A DNA stretch of 64,000 bases from Candidatus Ruthenibacterium merdavium (GTDB lineage Bacteria > Bacillota > Clostridia > Oscillospirales > Ruminococcaceae). Positions 52,652-61,615 of this stretch are shown here, one piece after another. How positions within the stretch are numbered: position 1 is the first letter of the stretch; each line of letters starts with the position of its first letter. The position numbers and the translations under genes were made by a program. The stretch lies in NCBI GenBank assembly GCA_019119935.1, contig DWWA01000037.1, forward strand, positions 1 to 64,000, written 5' to 3'. The notes under the pieces were generated by a model that was given only the letters and a program-made list of their open reading frames with translations, had not been told where the DNA came from and ran no database searches.

Positions 52652-54139
52652 TTAAAAGGATGCCCGTATCTCTTTGCTGTACTTCTTTCTTTCGGGCTTT
52701 TCCCCGGCGGGCAGCGTAAAGAAAAATTCGCAATATTCATCTTCTTCGCTTTCCACCCAGATCTGCCCGCCCGAAAGCTGAATCAAAACTTTACAAATAT
52801 GAAGCCCTAAGCCGCTGCCGGTTGTGTTCAGACCTCGGCTCTTGTCCTCTTTATAAAAACGGTCAAATACATATTCAAGGGAATCCGGTGCAATTCCTTT
52901 GCCGGTGTTGCGAATCGACACTGTCACCATTCCCTTTGTTTTCATGCTGTCCACACTGAACGAAATTTCCCCTTCGGACGGTGTAAACTTAATGGCATTG
53001 TCTAAGATATTATAGATGACCTGATGCACTAAATCTTGATCTGCGTTGACAATGGTGCGCACAGGCGCAAAACCTGCCAGACGGATCTTTTTTTCTTTTA
53101 AGCGCTGCTCGGCTGAAAAAACCGCACTCGTCAGGCTCTCCCAAATGTCATAGGGCGCGGCATTCGGCTGATACTCGCCCGCTTCGAGCTTTGTGATGTC
53201 CAGCATATTTTTTACAAGGCGCGTTAAGCGGCCCGCTTCGTTAGACACAATCTCCAAATAATGGCGGTAATCGTCCTGCGGAATGGTTCCGTCGAGCATG
53301 CCGTCAATAAAGCCTTTGATGCTGGTCATCGGCGTGCGAAGCTCATGCGCAATATTTCCCATAAAACTCCTGCGGGAAGTATCGGTTCTCTCCAAGCTTT
53401 GAGCCATATTGTTAAACTGTATCGCTACCGCGGCGAGCTCATCATCGCCCTCAACGGGTACACGCGCGGAAAAATCGCCGCTGCCGAACTTTCCGGCAGC
53501 CTCCGCAAGGCGGCGAAGCGGCGTGGTCAATCTCGAAGTCATCACAATGGAGATAACACTCGACACCATGAGCATCAATCCGGCCGAGAGCAAAAAGGTA
53601 GAAAACAAATTTGCCAAAAACTCCGCCATCGTATCGGCATCCGCTGTGGCAAATACATATCCCGTTAAATCGCCGTCAATGCGCACAGGCTTTCCGGCAA
53701 TGTACGAGCGCACGGGCAGCAGGCCGTCGAGCGTTCCCATCTGCGTATAGCGTCCGTGATTGTAGGCGCCCGAAACCGCTTTTTCCGGCAAGTAAGCATC
53801 AATATAATACTCTTCAATGTATTCTACCGGGTCTTTTGTGCTTCCCAAAACAATGCGCCCGTAGACATCCGTCACAAAAATGTTGTTATCCGAAGCGCGG
53901 GCCGTCAGCGTAATCTCACGGTTCGTCAGCGCGCGCGCCTCGGTGTCATTTAAATGATCAGCCTGAACCTCCTGTAAAATCTGGATGGTATTATCCACTG
54001 TCAAAAGTAAGTCCCGGTCACTCTGCGCACGGAAAAACACCATTGACAGGTACATTTGAATAAAGCCCATCAGCGCAGTGCTCGCAATCAGCAAAAGCGC
54101 CGTAGCGTAAAAATAACGTGTCGTAATACTCTTGCGCAC
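52652..54139 (-). CDS. Membrane sensor histidine kinase
   Basis: 495 residues: two membrane helices (about 10-32 and 165-190) flanking an extracytoplasmic sensor (about 33-165), HAMP (about 190-245), HisKA with phospho-acceptor in NIAHELRTPMTS, and HATPase_c with the N-box NAIKFT, DxGxG-like RNTGKGIAP and GSGLGLHICK. It is the cognate kinase of the response regulator encoded 88 bp upstream. The signal is unknown. Confidence 0.9.
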   Translation of the reverse strand: MRKSITTRYFYATALLLIASTALMGFIQMYLSMVFFRAQSDRDLLLTVDNTIQILQEVQADHLNDTEARALTNREITLTARASDNNIFVTDVYGRIVLGSTKDPVEYIEEYYIDAYLPEKAVSGAYNHGRYTQMGTLDGLLPVRSYIAGKPVRIDGDLTGYVFATADADTMAEFLANLFSTFLLSAGLMLMVSSVISIVMTSRLTTPLRRLAEAAGKFGSGDFSARVPVEGDDELAAVAIQFNNMAQSLERTDTSRRSFMGNIAHELRTPMTSIKGFIDGMLDGTIPQDDYRHYLEIVSNEAGRLTRLVKNMLDITKLEAGEYQPNAAPYDIWESLTSAVFSAEQRLKEKKIRLAGFAPVRTIVNADQDLVHQVIYNILDNAIKFTPSEGEISFSVDSMKTKGMVTVSIRNTGKGIAPDSLEYVFDRFYKEDKSRGLNTTGSGLGLHICKVLIQLSGGQIWVESEEDEYCEFFFTLPAGEKPERKKYSKEIRASF

Positions 54140-54170
54140 GGCACGGCCTCCCTTTGCTCTTTGGGGTATC

Positions 54171-54204
54171 TTCCGGCTGCAATAGTTTCCTATTGCAGCC
54201 GGAA
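54171..54204 (-). promoter_or_regulatory. Intercistronic hairpin between response regulator and kinase
   Basis: A perfect 15-bp stem (TTCCGGCTGCAATAG at 54171-54185 with 54190-54204) with a 4-nt loop. No T-run follows in the reading direction, so it may stabilise or process the message instead of ending it. Confidence 0.55.
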
Positions 54205-54227
54205 AAACAAATTTTTCTCGTCGGTGC

Positions 54228-54914
<687 letters not shown>

Positions 54915-55072
54915 GCCAAAACCTCCTTAACAAGGCGGTGCAAACCGCTCTTTTTTTTTCGTTCCTGCTCGATATCGCATTTAATGCAACACTTATTCTA
55001 TTTTATTATAGCGGATAAATATGGATAAAAAAAGCCCTTGTCAGTTTTTTTACGAAAAAACAAAACGGGTCA

Positions 55073-55101
55073 TTGCTTCTGCACCGCGTTTCTTGTATAA
55101 T
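55073..55101 (+). promoter_or_regulatory. Promoter of a candidate small RNA
   Basis: -35 TTGCTT (55073-55078), 17-bp spacer, -10 TATAAT (55096-55101), in a region with no credible reading frame. Confidence 0.6.
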
Positions 55102-55107
55102 GGTTGC

Positions 55108-55234
55108 GGAATAGCCTTTGTTCTTCAAGGGATATTTTGCCGGCGGTGCGCTTTGCGGGAACCTATGCGCCCGTCCGGCGTTCTTTTTTTATTTCATCGG
55201 GATGGTGCGGCAAAAGCCGCCCTCCCGATTTTTT
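55108..55234 (+). ncRNA. Candidate small RNA or untranslated leader
   Basis: Between the promoter and the end lie a short CCTTTG/CAAGGG hairpin, a bulged 12-bp hairpin (55139-55151 with 55167-55179) followed by seven T, and a final hairpin (ATCGGGA/TCCCGAT enclosing GCGGC/GCCGC) followed by six T. Products of about 85 and 125 nt are expected. It does not match the 6S, SRP, tmRNA or riboswitch patterns I know. The rest of the 54915-55413 gap holds only the perR promoter region. Confidence 0.5.
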
Positions 55235-55327
55235 GTTTTTACAGTTTTCGCCTTTTCTGACAAGGCACATGTCCTTTTATTTTTGCAAAAACATGTTGCT
55301 TTTTCATGCAAAATTCCTAAAAACACC

Positions 55328-55355
55328 TTGCTTTTTTCTTTTGCTGCGATATAAT
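55328..55355 (+). promoter_or_regulatory. Promoter of the perR-hydrogenase operon
   Basis: -35 TTGCTT (55328-55333), 16-bp spacer, -10 TATAAT (55350-55355). Confidence 0.65.
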
Positions 55356-55359
55356 ATTT

Positions 55360-55374
55360 TTAGAATTATTCTAA
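55360..55374. promoter_or_regulatory. PerR box, perfect
   Basis: TTAGAAT-T-ATTCTAA, a perfect 7-1-7 inverted repeat of the Per-box type, covering the predicted transcription start. Confidence 0.8.
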
Positions 55375-55387
55375 AATTTTTAATTTT

Positions 55388-55402
55388 TTAGGATTATTTA
55401 TA
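55388..55402. promoter_or_regulatory. Second, weaker PerR box
   Basis: TTAGGAT-T-ATTTATA, a degenerate 7-1-7 repeat 28 bp downstream of the first, between promoter and start codon. Confidence 0.45.
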
Positions 55403-55413
55403 ATGGAAATGAC

Positions 55414-55827
55414 ATGAAGAAGTACCGCGTAAAAATTCAAGAAATCATAGAAAATTCCCACAGCCATCTAACGGCAGAAGAGGTTTTCCGCCTGCTGCGC
55501 GAAACCTTTCCGCAGGTGGTGCGCGCTACGGTTTACAACAATCTGAACGCCTTGTGCGAAGCCGGCCTCGTTCGCAAAGTTTCTGTGCAAGGTATGCCCG
55601 ACCGATACGACCGCATCCGAAGGCACGACTACCTTGTATGCAAAGCGTGCGGACGCCTTGTAGATTTGGATCTGTCCGATTTGACCCACCAGCTTCAAAG
55701 GCAAGTGTCCGTGCCGTTCTTATCCTATGATTTAAAATTGGTTTACCTGTGTGAACAGTGTCAAAAAAAGAGAAATGAAGGTGACGGAATTGAATCATCT
55801 CCCCCTGTCGGTCCGCGTTCCCATTGA
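55414..55827 (+). CDS. perR: PerR/Fur-family peroxide-sensing repressor
   Basis: 137 residues: winged helix ([35 protein letters not shown]), metal-binding RHDYLVC region, and two zinc-site pairs (CKACG, CEQC). The SHLTAEE histidine and the later His/Asp positions fit PerR-type Fe/Mn sensing. It should repress its own operon through the Per boxes upstream and release it on peroxide stress. Its end overlaps the hydrogenase gene by about 50 bp, and the last 20 residues past CEQC look unconserved. Confidence 0.85.
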   Translation: MKKYRVKIQEIIENSHSHLTAEEVFRLLRETFPQVVRATVYNNLNALCEAGLVRKVSVQGMPDRYDRIRRHDYLVCKACGRLVDLDLSDLTHQLQRQVSVPFLSYDLKLVYLCEQCQKKRNEGDGIESSPPVGPRSH

Positions 55828-57907
55828 ACCGGACAACCCCAGCATTCTGCGCTTAGAGGACAAATGCATCAAGTGCGGCATGTGCAAAGAAGCCTGTACC
55901 AACCTCATGGCAGTGCACGGCAGCTATACCTTTGCGCAAACCGACGGGCACGCCGTTTGTATCTATTGCGGCCAGTGTGCAAACGCCTGTCCGGTAGACA
56001 GCATTGTGGAGCGCGACGAAACCCCGGCCGTGAGCGCTGCCATTGCCGACCCGGAAAAGGTTGTCATTGTCAGCACCTCTCCTTCGGTGCGCGCCGCCTT
56101 GGGCGAAGAATTCGGCATGGAGCCGGGCGCGTTTGTCGAGGGCAAAATGGTGGCGCTTCTGCGCGCACTCGGCGTTGATTATGTGCTTGACACCAACTTT
56201 GCCGCCGACTTGACCATCGTAGAAGAAGCGTCTGAATTGGTGCGCCGGCTGACAAAGCACGACCGCCCTGTGCCCCAGTTTACAAGCTGCTGCCCGGCGT
56301 GGGTTCACTTTGCAGAAACGTACGCCCCGGAAATTCTGCCCCATCTGTCCACGGCGAAAAGCCCCATCGGCATGCAGGGTGCTACGGTCAAAACGTATTT
56401 CGCTCAGAAAATGGGCATTGCTCCGGAAAAGATTGTCCACGTTGCGCTCACCCCGTGTACCGCCAAAAAATTTGAAATTCGCCGCGAAGAAATGCACGCG
56501 GCTGCCGACTATCACGGCATCGAAGGCATGCGCGACACCGACGCCGTCATCACCACGCGCGAATTGGCACGCTGGGCAAAACAAGCCGAAATCCGCTGGG
56601 ATGCGTTGGAAGATTCCGCTTACGATTCGCTGATGGGACGTTCTTCCGGCGCGGGCGTTATTTTCGGAAATACCGGCGGCGTCATGGAAGCTGCTTTGCG
56701 CACAGCTTATGAGTACATTACCGGCAGCCCCGCACCCGATACATTGTACGACTTGCAGCCTGTCCGCGGCTATGAGGGCGTGCGCGAAGCCAGCTTGTCT
56801 ATTGGCGGCCTTACGGTCAACGTTGCGGTTGTTTACGGCACAGCGAACGCCAAAAAACTGCTGCACAGCATCAAAGCGGGCGAAAAGCAGTACCACTTCA
56901 TCGAAGTGATGGCTTGCCCCGGCGGCTGCATCGGCGGCGGCGGTCAGCCGAAAAACTTTGCGCGCAATGCCGATCAAACACGTCAAAGCCGTATTGCGGC
57001 GCTCTATCGCCGCGACGCCGGAATGTCTGTGCGCAAGAGCCACGAAAATCCGGACATCAAAGCGGTGTACGAACAGTTCTATAAAGAGCCGCTCAGCGAG
57101 CTGGCAGAAAAAATGTTACATACCATGTACACCGATCACAGCGATATTTTGAAAAAAGGCCCCGCGCCGGCTCAAGCGGAAAGAACTGCTGAAACGGCGT
57201 CGGTATCAACATTTGAAAAACAGAAAGGAGCAGTCACAATGACTCAATGGAAATGCACAATCTGCGGTTATATTCACGAGGGAGAAACGCTGCCTGCCGA
57301 CTTTGTATGTCCGCGCTGCAAACAGCCCGCCTCCGTTTTTGAAAAAGTGGAGCAGGCTGCGGCACCGGCCGCCAACCGCTACGCAGGCACACAGACGGAA
57401 AAGAATCTGATGGCCGCTTTTGCGGGTGAATCTCAGGCACGCAACAAATACACTTATTTCTCTTCCATCGCTCAAAAGGAAGGCTATGAGCAAATTGCAG
57501 CTTTGTTTCTGAAAACGGCTGAAAACGAAAAGGCGCATGCAAGACTGTGGTTTGAGGAGCTCAACGGTGTCGGCAATACCGCCGAAAATCTTCTGCATGC
57601 CGCTGAGGGCGAAAATTATGAGTGGACGGATATGTACGACGAGTTTGCGAAAACCGCCGAGCAGGAAGGCTTTACCGAATTGGCCGCAAAATTCCGTCTG
57701 GTTGCCGCAATTGAAAAGCACCACGAAGAACGTTACCGCGCATTGCTCCGCAACGTAGAAACGGCGCAGGTATTTGAGAAAAGCGAAGTCAAAGTGTGGG
57801 AATGCCGTAACTGCGGCCATATTGTGGTAGGCACCTGCGCACCCGAAGTCTGCCCCACCTGCCTGTACTCGAAAAGCTATTTTGAGCTGAACTGCGAAAA
57901 TTACTAA
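55775..57907 (+). CDS. [FeFe]-hydrogenase fused to rubredoxin-rubrerythrin-rubredoxin
   Basis: 710 residues in one frame. Residues 1-460: two [4Fe-4S] motifs ([22 protein letters not shown]) and the H-cluster signatures L1 TSCCPAW (about 169), L2 TPCTAKKFE (about 225) and L3 [14 protein letters not shown] (about 378), the group-B-like form. After a linker, residues 489-525 are a rubredoxin (CTICG...CPRC), 530-665 a rubrerythrin diiron four-helix domain ([28 protein letters not shown]), and 675-706 a second rubredoxin (CRNCG...CPTC). H2-driven peroxide reduction is inferred. Start may be ATG 55775 or TTG 55790 behind AAGGTGA. An internal ribosome site precedes Met at 57239. Confidence 0.85.
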   Translation: MKVTELNHLPLSVRVPIEPDNPSILRLEDKCIKCGMCKEACTNLMAVHGSYTFAQTDGHAVCIYCGQCANACPVDSIVERDETPAVSAAIADPEKVVIVSTSPSVRAALGEEFGMEPGAFVEGKMVALLRALGVDYVLDTNFAADLTIVEEASELVRRLTKHDRPVPQFTSCCPAWVHFAETYAPEILPHLSTAKSPIGMQGATVKTYFAQKMGIAPEKIVHVALTPCTAKKFEIRREEMHAAADYHGIEGMRDTDAVITTRELARWAKQAEIRWDALEDSAYDSLMGRSSGAGVIFGNTGGVMEAALRTAYEYITGSPAPDTLYDLQPVRGYEGVREASLSIGGLTVNVAVVYGTANAKKLLHSIKAGEKQYHFIEVMACPGGCIGGGGQPKNFARNADQTRQSRIAALYRRDAGMSVRKSHENPDIKAVYEQFYKEPLSELAEKMLHTMYTDHSDILKKGPAPAQAERTAETASVSTFEKQKGAVTMTQWKCTICGYIHEGETLPADFVCPRCKQPASVFEKVEQAAAPAANRYAGTQTEKNLMAAFAGESQARNKYTYFSSIAQKEGYEQIAALFLKTAENEKAHARLWFEELNGVGNTAENLLHAAEGENYEWTDMYDEFAKTAEQEGFTELAAKFRLVAAIEKHHEERYRALLRNVETAQVFEKSEVKVWECRNCGHIVVGTCAPEVCPTCLYSKSYFELNCENY
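57222..57241 (+). promoter_or_regulatory. Internal ribosome site and start for the rubrerythrin part
   Basis: AGAAAGGAG (57222-57230), 8-nt spacing, ATG (57239-57241), inside the fused gene and in frame. A free rubrerythrin of 222 residues starting MTQWKC could be made besides the fusion. Confidence 0.65.
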
Positions 57908-57962
57908 GCTTTGCCCGGCGTTATTTAAAATCTAAAATCGTTCTAAAATCCTTTTTGCTTTG

Positions 57963-58001
57963 CCGCACCGCCTTTTCCTTTCGAAATGCGGTGCGGTTTT
58001 T
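57963..58001 (+). terminator. Terminator of the perR operon
   Basis: CCGCACCGC (57963-57971) pairs with GCGGTGCGG (57988-57996), followed by TTTTT. Confidence 0.8.
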
Positions 58002-58064
58002 GATTGACTGATTGAAACCCTTGCCGCGCCCTGCGAAATGATGCCTCCGGCTTTCGGAAAAAAC

Positions 58065-58093
58065 TTGAGCCGATGCACAAAACCTGCTATAAT
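58065..58093 (+). promoter_or_regulatory. Promoter of ychF
   Basis: -35 TTGAGC (58065-58070), 17-bp spacer, extended -10 TGC-TATAAT (58088-58093). Confidence 0.7.
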
Positions 58094-58104
58094 GTATATG
58101 TTAT

Positions 58105-58139
58105 GCACAACCCTTTCCCTTCGCGGGAAAGGGTTGTGC
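58105..58139 (+). promoter_or_regulatory. 5' leader hairpin of ychF
   Basis: A perfect 15-bp stem, GCACAACCCTTTCCC (58105-58119) with 58125-58139, at the very 5' end of the predicted transcript and without a T-run; probably an mRNA stabiliser. No gene in the remaining gap. Confidence 0.5.
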
Positions 58140-58240
58140 GCTGAAAGCGCAAATTCTCTTTTGCAGCCAAACGGGCAAGGAGGACTTTTGCATATTTTAA
58201 CGAATTTGTATCAGCCAAATTTTAAGGAGAGAGTACACCC

Positions 58241-59350
58241 ATGAAATTAGGTATCGTAGGCTTGCCCAACGTGGGCAAGAGCACCCTGTTTAACGCCATT
58301 ACCAACGCCGGGGCAGGCGCAGCCAACTACCCGTTTTGCACCATTGAGCCGAATGTCGGCGTCGTTCCCGTTCCGGACGCGCGCCTCGATAAGCTGGCAG
58401 AAATTTGGGATACCGACAAAAAAACGCCTGCTATTGTCGAGTTTGTTGATATTGCGGGCTTGGTGAAGGGCGCATCCAAAGGCGAGGGCCTTGGCAATAA
58501 ATTTCTGGGCAATATCCGCGAGTGCGACGCCATCGTGCACGTCGTGCGCTGTTTTGACGGCACGGATATCGTTCACGTCGACGGCAGCGTTGACCCCATC
58601 CGCGACATCGAAACAATTGATACCGAGCTGATTCTCAGCGATTTGGAAGCCGTGCAAAACCGTTTGACCCGCTTTGCCAAAGCCGCCAAAACAGGCGATA
58701 AAAAGGCCGCCGCCTCGGCCGCGTGGCTCACGGAGCTGGAAACGCATCTCAGCGAGGGCAAAAACGCCCGCACCTTTGATTTTGAAAGTTTAGACGACGA
58801 CCAAAGCACGCTGGTGCGCGAGCTTGGCCTGCTGACGGCAAAGCCGATTATCTACGCCGCCAACATGAGCGAGGACGACCTGATGGGCGGCATGGAAAAC
58901 AACCCCCACTACCACACCGTGAAAGACTTGGCGGAAAAAGAAGGCGCAGAGTGCATTCCCATCTGCGCGAAAACAGAGGAAGATATTGCCGATTATTCCC
59001 CCGAGGAAAAAAAGGAATTTCTGGCAGAAATGGGCATCGAGGCCACCGGTCTTGACAACCTGATTAAAGCAGGTTACCATCTGCTGGGCCTCATTTCCTA
59101 TTTGACCGACGGCAAAAAAGAGTGCCGTGCATGGACGATTCGCCGCGGCACCAAAGCGCCGCAGGCGGCCGGAAAAATTCACTCTGATTTCGAGCGCGGC
59201 TTTATCCGCGCCAGTGTTGTGGCCTATGACGACTTTGCCGCATGCGATTTCAATATGCAGACCGTTAAATCAAAAGGCTTGCAGCGCACTGAGGGCAAAG
59301 AGTACGTCGTGCAGGACGGCGACATTATTGAATTTTTGTTCAATGTTTAA
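58241..59350 (+). CDS. ychF: Ribosome-binding ATPase YchF (Obg family)
   Basis: 369 residues: P-loop GLPNVGKST, switch [23 protein letters not shown], and NMSE in place of NKxD, which gives ATP rather than GTP specificity. A coiled-coil insertion (about 130-175) and a C-terminal TGS domain ([19 protein letters not shown]) complete the family layout. It binds ribosomes and modulates stress and redox responses. AAGGAGAG precedes ATG 58241. Confidence 0.95.
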   Translation: MKLGIVGLPNVGKSTLFNAITNAGAGAANYPFCTIEPNVGVVPVPDARLDKLAEIWDTDKKTPAIVEFVDIAGLVKGASKGEGLGNKFLGNIRECDAIVHVVRCFDGTDIVHVDGSVDPIRDIETIDTELILSDLEAVQNRLTRFAKAAKTGDKKAAASAAWLTELETHLSEGKNARTFDFESLDDDQSTLVRELGLLTAKPIIYAANMSEDDLMGGMENNPHYHTVKDLAEKEGAECIPICAKTEEDIADYSPEEKKEFLAEMGIEATGLDNLIKAGYHLLGLISYLTDGKKECRAWTIRRGTKAPQAAGKIHSDFERGFIRASVVAYDDFAACDFNMQTVKSKGLQRTEGKEYVVQDGDIIEFLFNV

Positions 59351-59407
59351 GGCTGCTTCACCGCGTTGCGGCGCATCGGTTGATTTGCAAAAACAAAGGA
59401 GTTCATT

Positions 59408-60094
59408 ATGAAAAAAATCGGTTTGATGGGTGCAATGAAAGATGAAATTGCGCCTTTGTACGAAGCTATGACCGACCACCGCGAGGAAACCGTAGGCGGT
59501 GTGGTCTTTTATGAAGGTGTGTTAGACGGAAAAGACGTGGTTCTTTGCTGTGCCGGAATGGGCAAAGCACAGGCCGCCGCCGCTACCCAGCTTCTTTGCT
59601 CTCACTTTTGCGTGGATGCCGTGCTTTTTTCCGGCATTGCCGGCAACATGACTTCAAAAGTAAGCGTAGGCGATGTAATCATCGGAAAAACGCTTGTCTA
59701 TCACGACGGCGAGCCGCGCATGTTCGCGGAAACAGCTCCCTTTTTGCAGGAGTTTGCCAGCGATGAAAAGCTGATTGCCGCCGCATCTGCCGCATGTGAG
59801 GAAAACGGCATCCGTCACATTGTGGGCAAAATTGCAACGGGTGACTGCTTTGTGGGCGACAGCGCGACGAAAAACAGCATCGCGGCAAAATGTGCGCCCG
59901 ACTGCGTGGAAATGGAGGGCGCGGCTGTTGCCCACATTGCGGCCAAAAACGGCGTTCCCTTCGTCATTCTCCGCGCGATGAGCGATGACGCCGATGAAGA
60001 AGGTTTTGAAAAACTGGTCGGCAAACCGTTTGACATCAGCGATTATTGCCGCACCGCGGCGAAAATCAGCCGCTCGCTGATTGCCCGGCTGTAA
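59408..60094 (+). CDS. mtnN: 5'-methylthioadenosine/S-adenosylhomocysteine nucleosidase
   Basis: 228 residues with GAMKDEIAPL (catalytic Glu), SGIAGNM, DVIIGKTLVYHD, VEMEGAAVAH and the catalytic Asp in RAMSDDAD. It hydrolyses MTA and SAH to adenine plus thioribose sugars in methionine and SAM recycling. It follows ychF by 57 bp with AAAGGAG and may share its transcript. Confidence 0.95.
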   Translation: MKKIGLMGAMKDEIAPLYEAMTDHREETVGGVVFYEGVLDGKDVVLCCAGMGKAQAAAATQLLCSHFCVDAVLFSGIAGNMTSKVSVGDVIIGKTLVYHDGEPRMFAETAPFLQEFASDEKLIAAASAACEENGIRHIVGKIATGDCFVGDSATKNSIAAKCAPDCVEMEGAAVAHIAAKNGVPFVILRAMSDDADEEGFEKLVGKPFDISDYCRTAAKISRSLIARL

Positions 60095-60154
60095 AGCATG
60101 TGCCGTGCGCAATCCTAAGCAGGCTCATATTGCATAAAAACAGATAAAATCAAC

Positions 60155-60205
60155 AAAAGCCATGGAAAAAATCCAGGGGTTTTCCCATATTTTTTCTATG
60201 GCTTT
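60155..60205 (+). terminator. Terminator after mtnN
   Basis: AAAAGCCATGGAAAAAAT pairs with ATTTTTTCTATGGCTTTT, followed by a T-run. Confidence 0.85.
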
Positions 60206-60348
60206 TTTTGTTTAAAAAGCGTATGATAGAGTTACGGGAGTTTTCCCGTACGTTTGCTTGTTTTTTGTTTTGTGTCAACGGCATGTCCGCGTACGCTGCT
60301 GATTGCCGCCGCGGAATGTGCCCCGGGAAAGAAAGGACGTTGTTTCCA

Positions 60349-60849
60349 ATGTGGCGTGAAGAAAACCGCAAGCTTTTTTTTGAATGTCTGAACAATCTTC
60401 ATTTGGAATATCCGGTGCGCACGATGCAGGCGTACCCCCAGCACTCCGGCGGCGTAAGCTGCTATGACCATTGTCTGCTGGTTTCCTACCTTGGCTTTAC
60501 CTTCTGCCGTGCGCTGGGGTTGGATTACCGCGCCGCGGCGCGCGCCGGCCTTTTGCACGACCTGTATCTTCAGGATTGGAGCGAAACCAGCGTCAGCCGT
60601 TTTCGCCGCCTGTTTGTGCACCCGCACATGGCGCTGGAAAACGCGATGCATTACGGCCTGTCACAGCGCGAGCAGGAAATTATTGAAAAACATATGTGGC
60701 CTTTAACGCCGCGTCCGCCGCGCTATGCGGAAACGTATCTCGTGGGGCTGGCCGATAAAATTGCGGCTTGTTTGGAGATGATGCGCCTTTACCGCCCGCT
60801 GGGCTTTGGGCGCAGGGTTTGTGCGCTGGCCGCGCAGCGCGCGCACTAA
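60349..60849 (+). CDS. HD-domain phosphohydrolase-like protein
   Basis: 166 residues with the HD-superfamily metal motifs: His in SCYDHCLLVSY, the HD pair in LLHDLYLQDW, His residues in HPHMALENA and Asp in LADKIAAC. It probably hydrolyses a phosphate ester or nucleotide; the substrate is unknown. ATG 60349 with AAAGGA was chosen over an upstream start at 60208 that falls in a terminator. Confidence 0.8.
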   Translation: MWREENRKLFFECLNNLHLEYPVRTMQAYPQHSGGVSCYDHCLLVSYLGFTFCRALGLDYRAAARAGLLHDLYLQDWSETSVSRFRRLFVHPHMALENAMHYGLSQREQEIIEKHMWPLTPRPPRYAETYLVGLADKIAACLEMMRLYRPLGFGRRVCALAAQRAH

Positions 60850-60863
60850 CATTCAAATGCTTT

Positions 60864-60904
60864 AAACGATCCGGCAAGGCGCTGAATGCTTTGCCGGATC
60901 GTTT
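60864..60904. terminator. Hairpin terminator between convergent genes
   Basis: AAACGATCCGGCAA (60864-60877) pairs with TTGCCGGATCGTTT (60891-60904). Confidence 0.65.
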
Positions 60905-60910
60905 CGCTGC

Positions 60911-61342
60911 TTACAAAAACCGCTTCATATCCTGCGCAAACTGGGTTTCTGCACGCTTTACACGGTTTGCCAGCGCAACGGCTCCTACGTTTGCGTCGGG
61001 GCTTTTTTTCACCGCTTTTTCCATATCGCGCGCTCCCATGGCGTTGCCTTTTACCATCATTTGTGCCAAATTCTGCTCAGAGCGGTCCGTCATGGTTTTT
61101 CTTTTCAGTTCAAGTTTGGCGCTGATTTTCGCCATGGGGTTTTGTCCTTTCGGCTCTTCGCCGCCCACGGCGAGCATGGCGCGCGCACGGTTTTGCAGGT
61201 CTTCATAGGTCTGCACTTGGCCGTCCAGCATTCTGCGCATGACGGGGCTTTGCGCCATCTTCGCTAAATCGTTCGCTGTGTGTTTTGCCATTTCGGTGTT
61301 TTTGGTTACGGCGTTCAGTAAATCAATTGTATCCTGTTTCAC
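60911..61342 (-). CDS. DUF2383-like four-helix protein
   Basis: 143 residues, predicted all-helical: TIDLLNAVTKNTEMAKHTAN, LQNRARAMLAVGGEEPKG, PMAKISAKLELKRKTMTDRS, HIAQ-like LAQMMVKGNAMG. This matches a ferritin-like helical family frequent in Clostridia; no clear diiron ligand set is visible. Function unknown. A short-leader transcript is likely; it converges with the HD gene. Confidence 0.65.
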   Translation of the reverse strand: MKQDTIDLLNAVTKNTEMAKHTANDLAKMAQSPVMRRMLDGQVQTYEDLQNRARAMLAVGGEEPKGQNPMAKISAKLELKRKTMTDRSEQNLAQMMVKGNAMGARDMEKAVKKSPDANVGAVALANRVKRAETQFAQDMKRFL

Positions 61343-61615
61343 GGCAATACCTCCTGACTCTTATTGTTTCTAAAAGTGCGTGCTGTCCTTTATTTTCTGC
61401 AAGAAATATGGGTTTATTCCCCTCTGGTTTCCCCTATGATACACAAAAGCGGAAATTTCAGCTTTTCAGAAAGCGCCCGTTATGCTATGATGTACATAAG
61501 GCAGCCGTCCCCATACAGCACCGCCCGGCTAAAATCTTTGGTTTATCGCGAAACTGGAGGGGCAGGCTTTGCCGCAAATCGCTTTTTACAGATTAAAATA
61601 CCTGAGGTGAAACAC

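Noticed and set aside
55108..55234. 6S RNA or SRP RNA identity for the small transcript
   Set aside because: No 6S-like closing stem with central bubble and no SRP GGAA apical motif could be drawn.
55853..57043. 396-codon open frame antisense to the hydrogenase
   Set aside because: Opposite strand of conserved hydrogenase motifs; composition is typical of a shadow frame.
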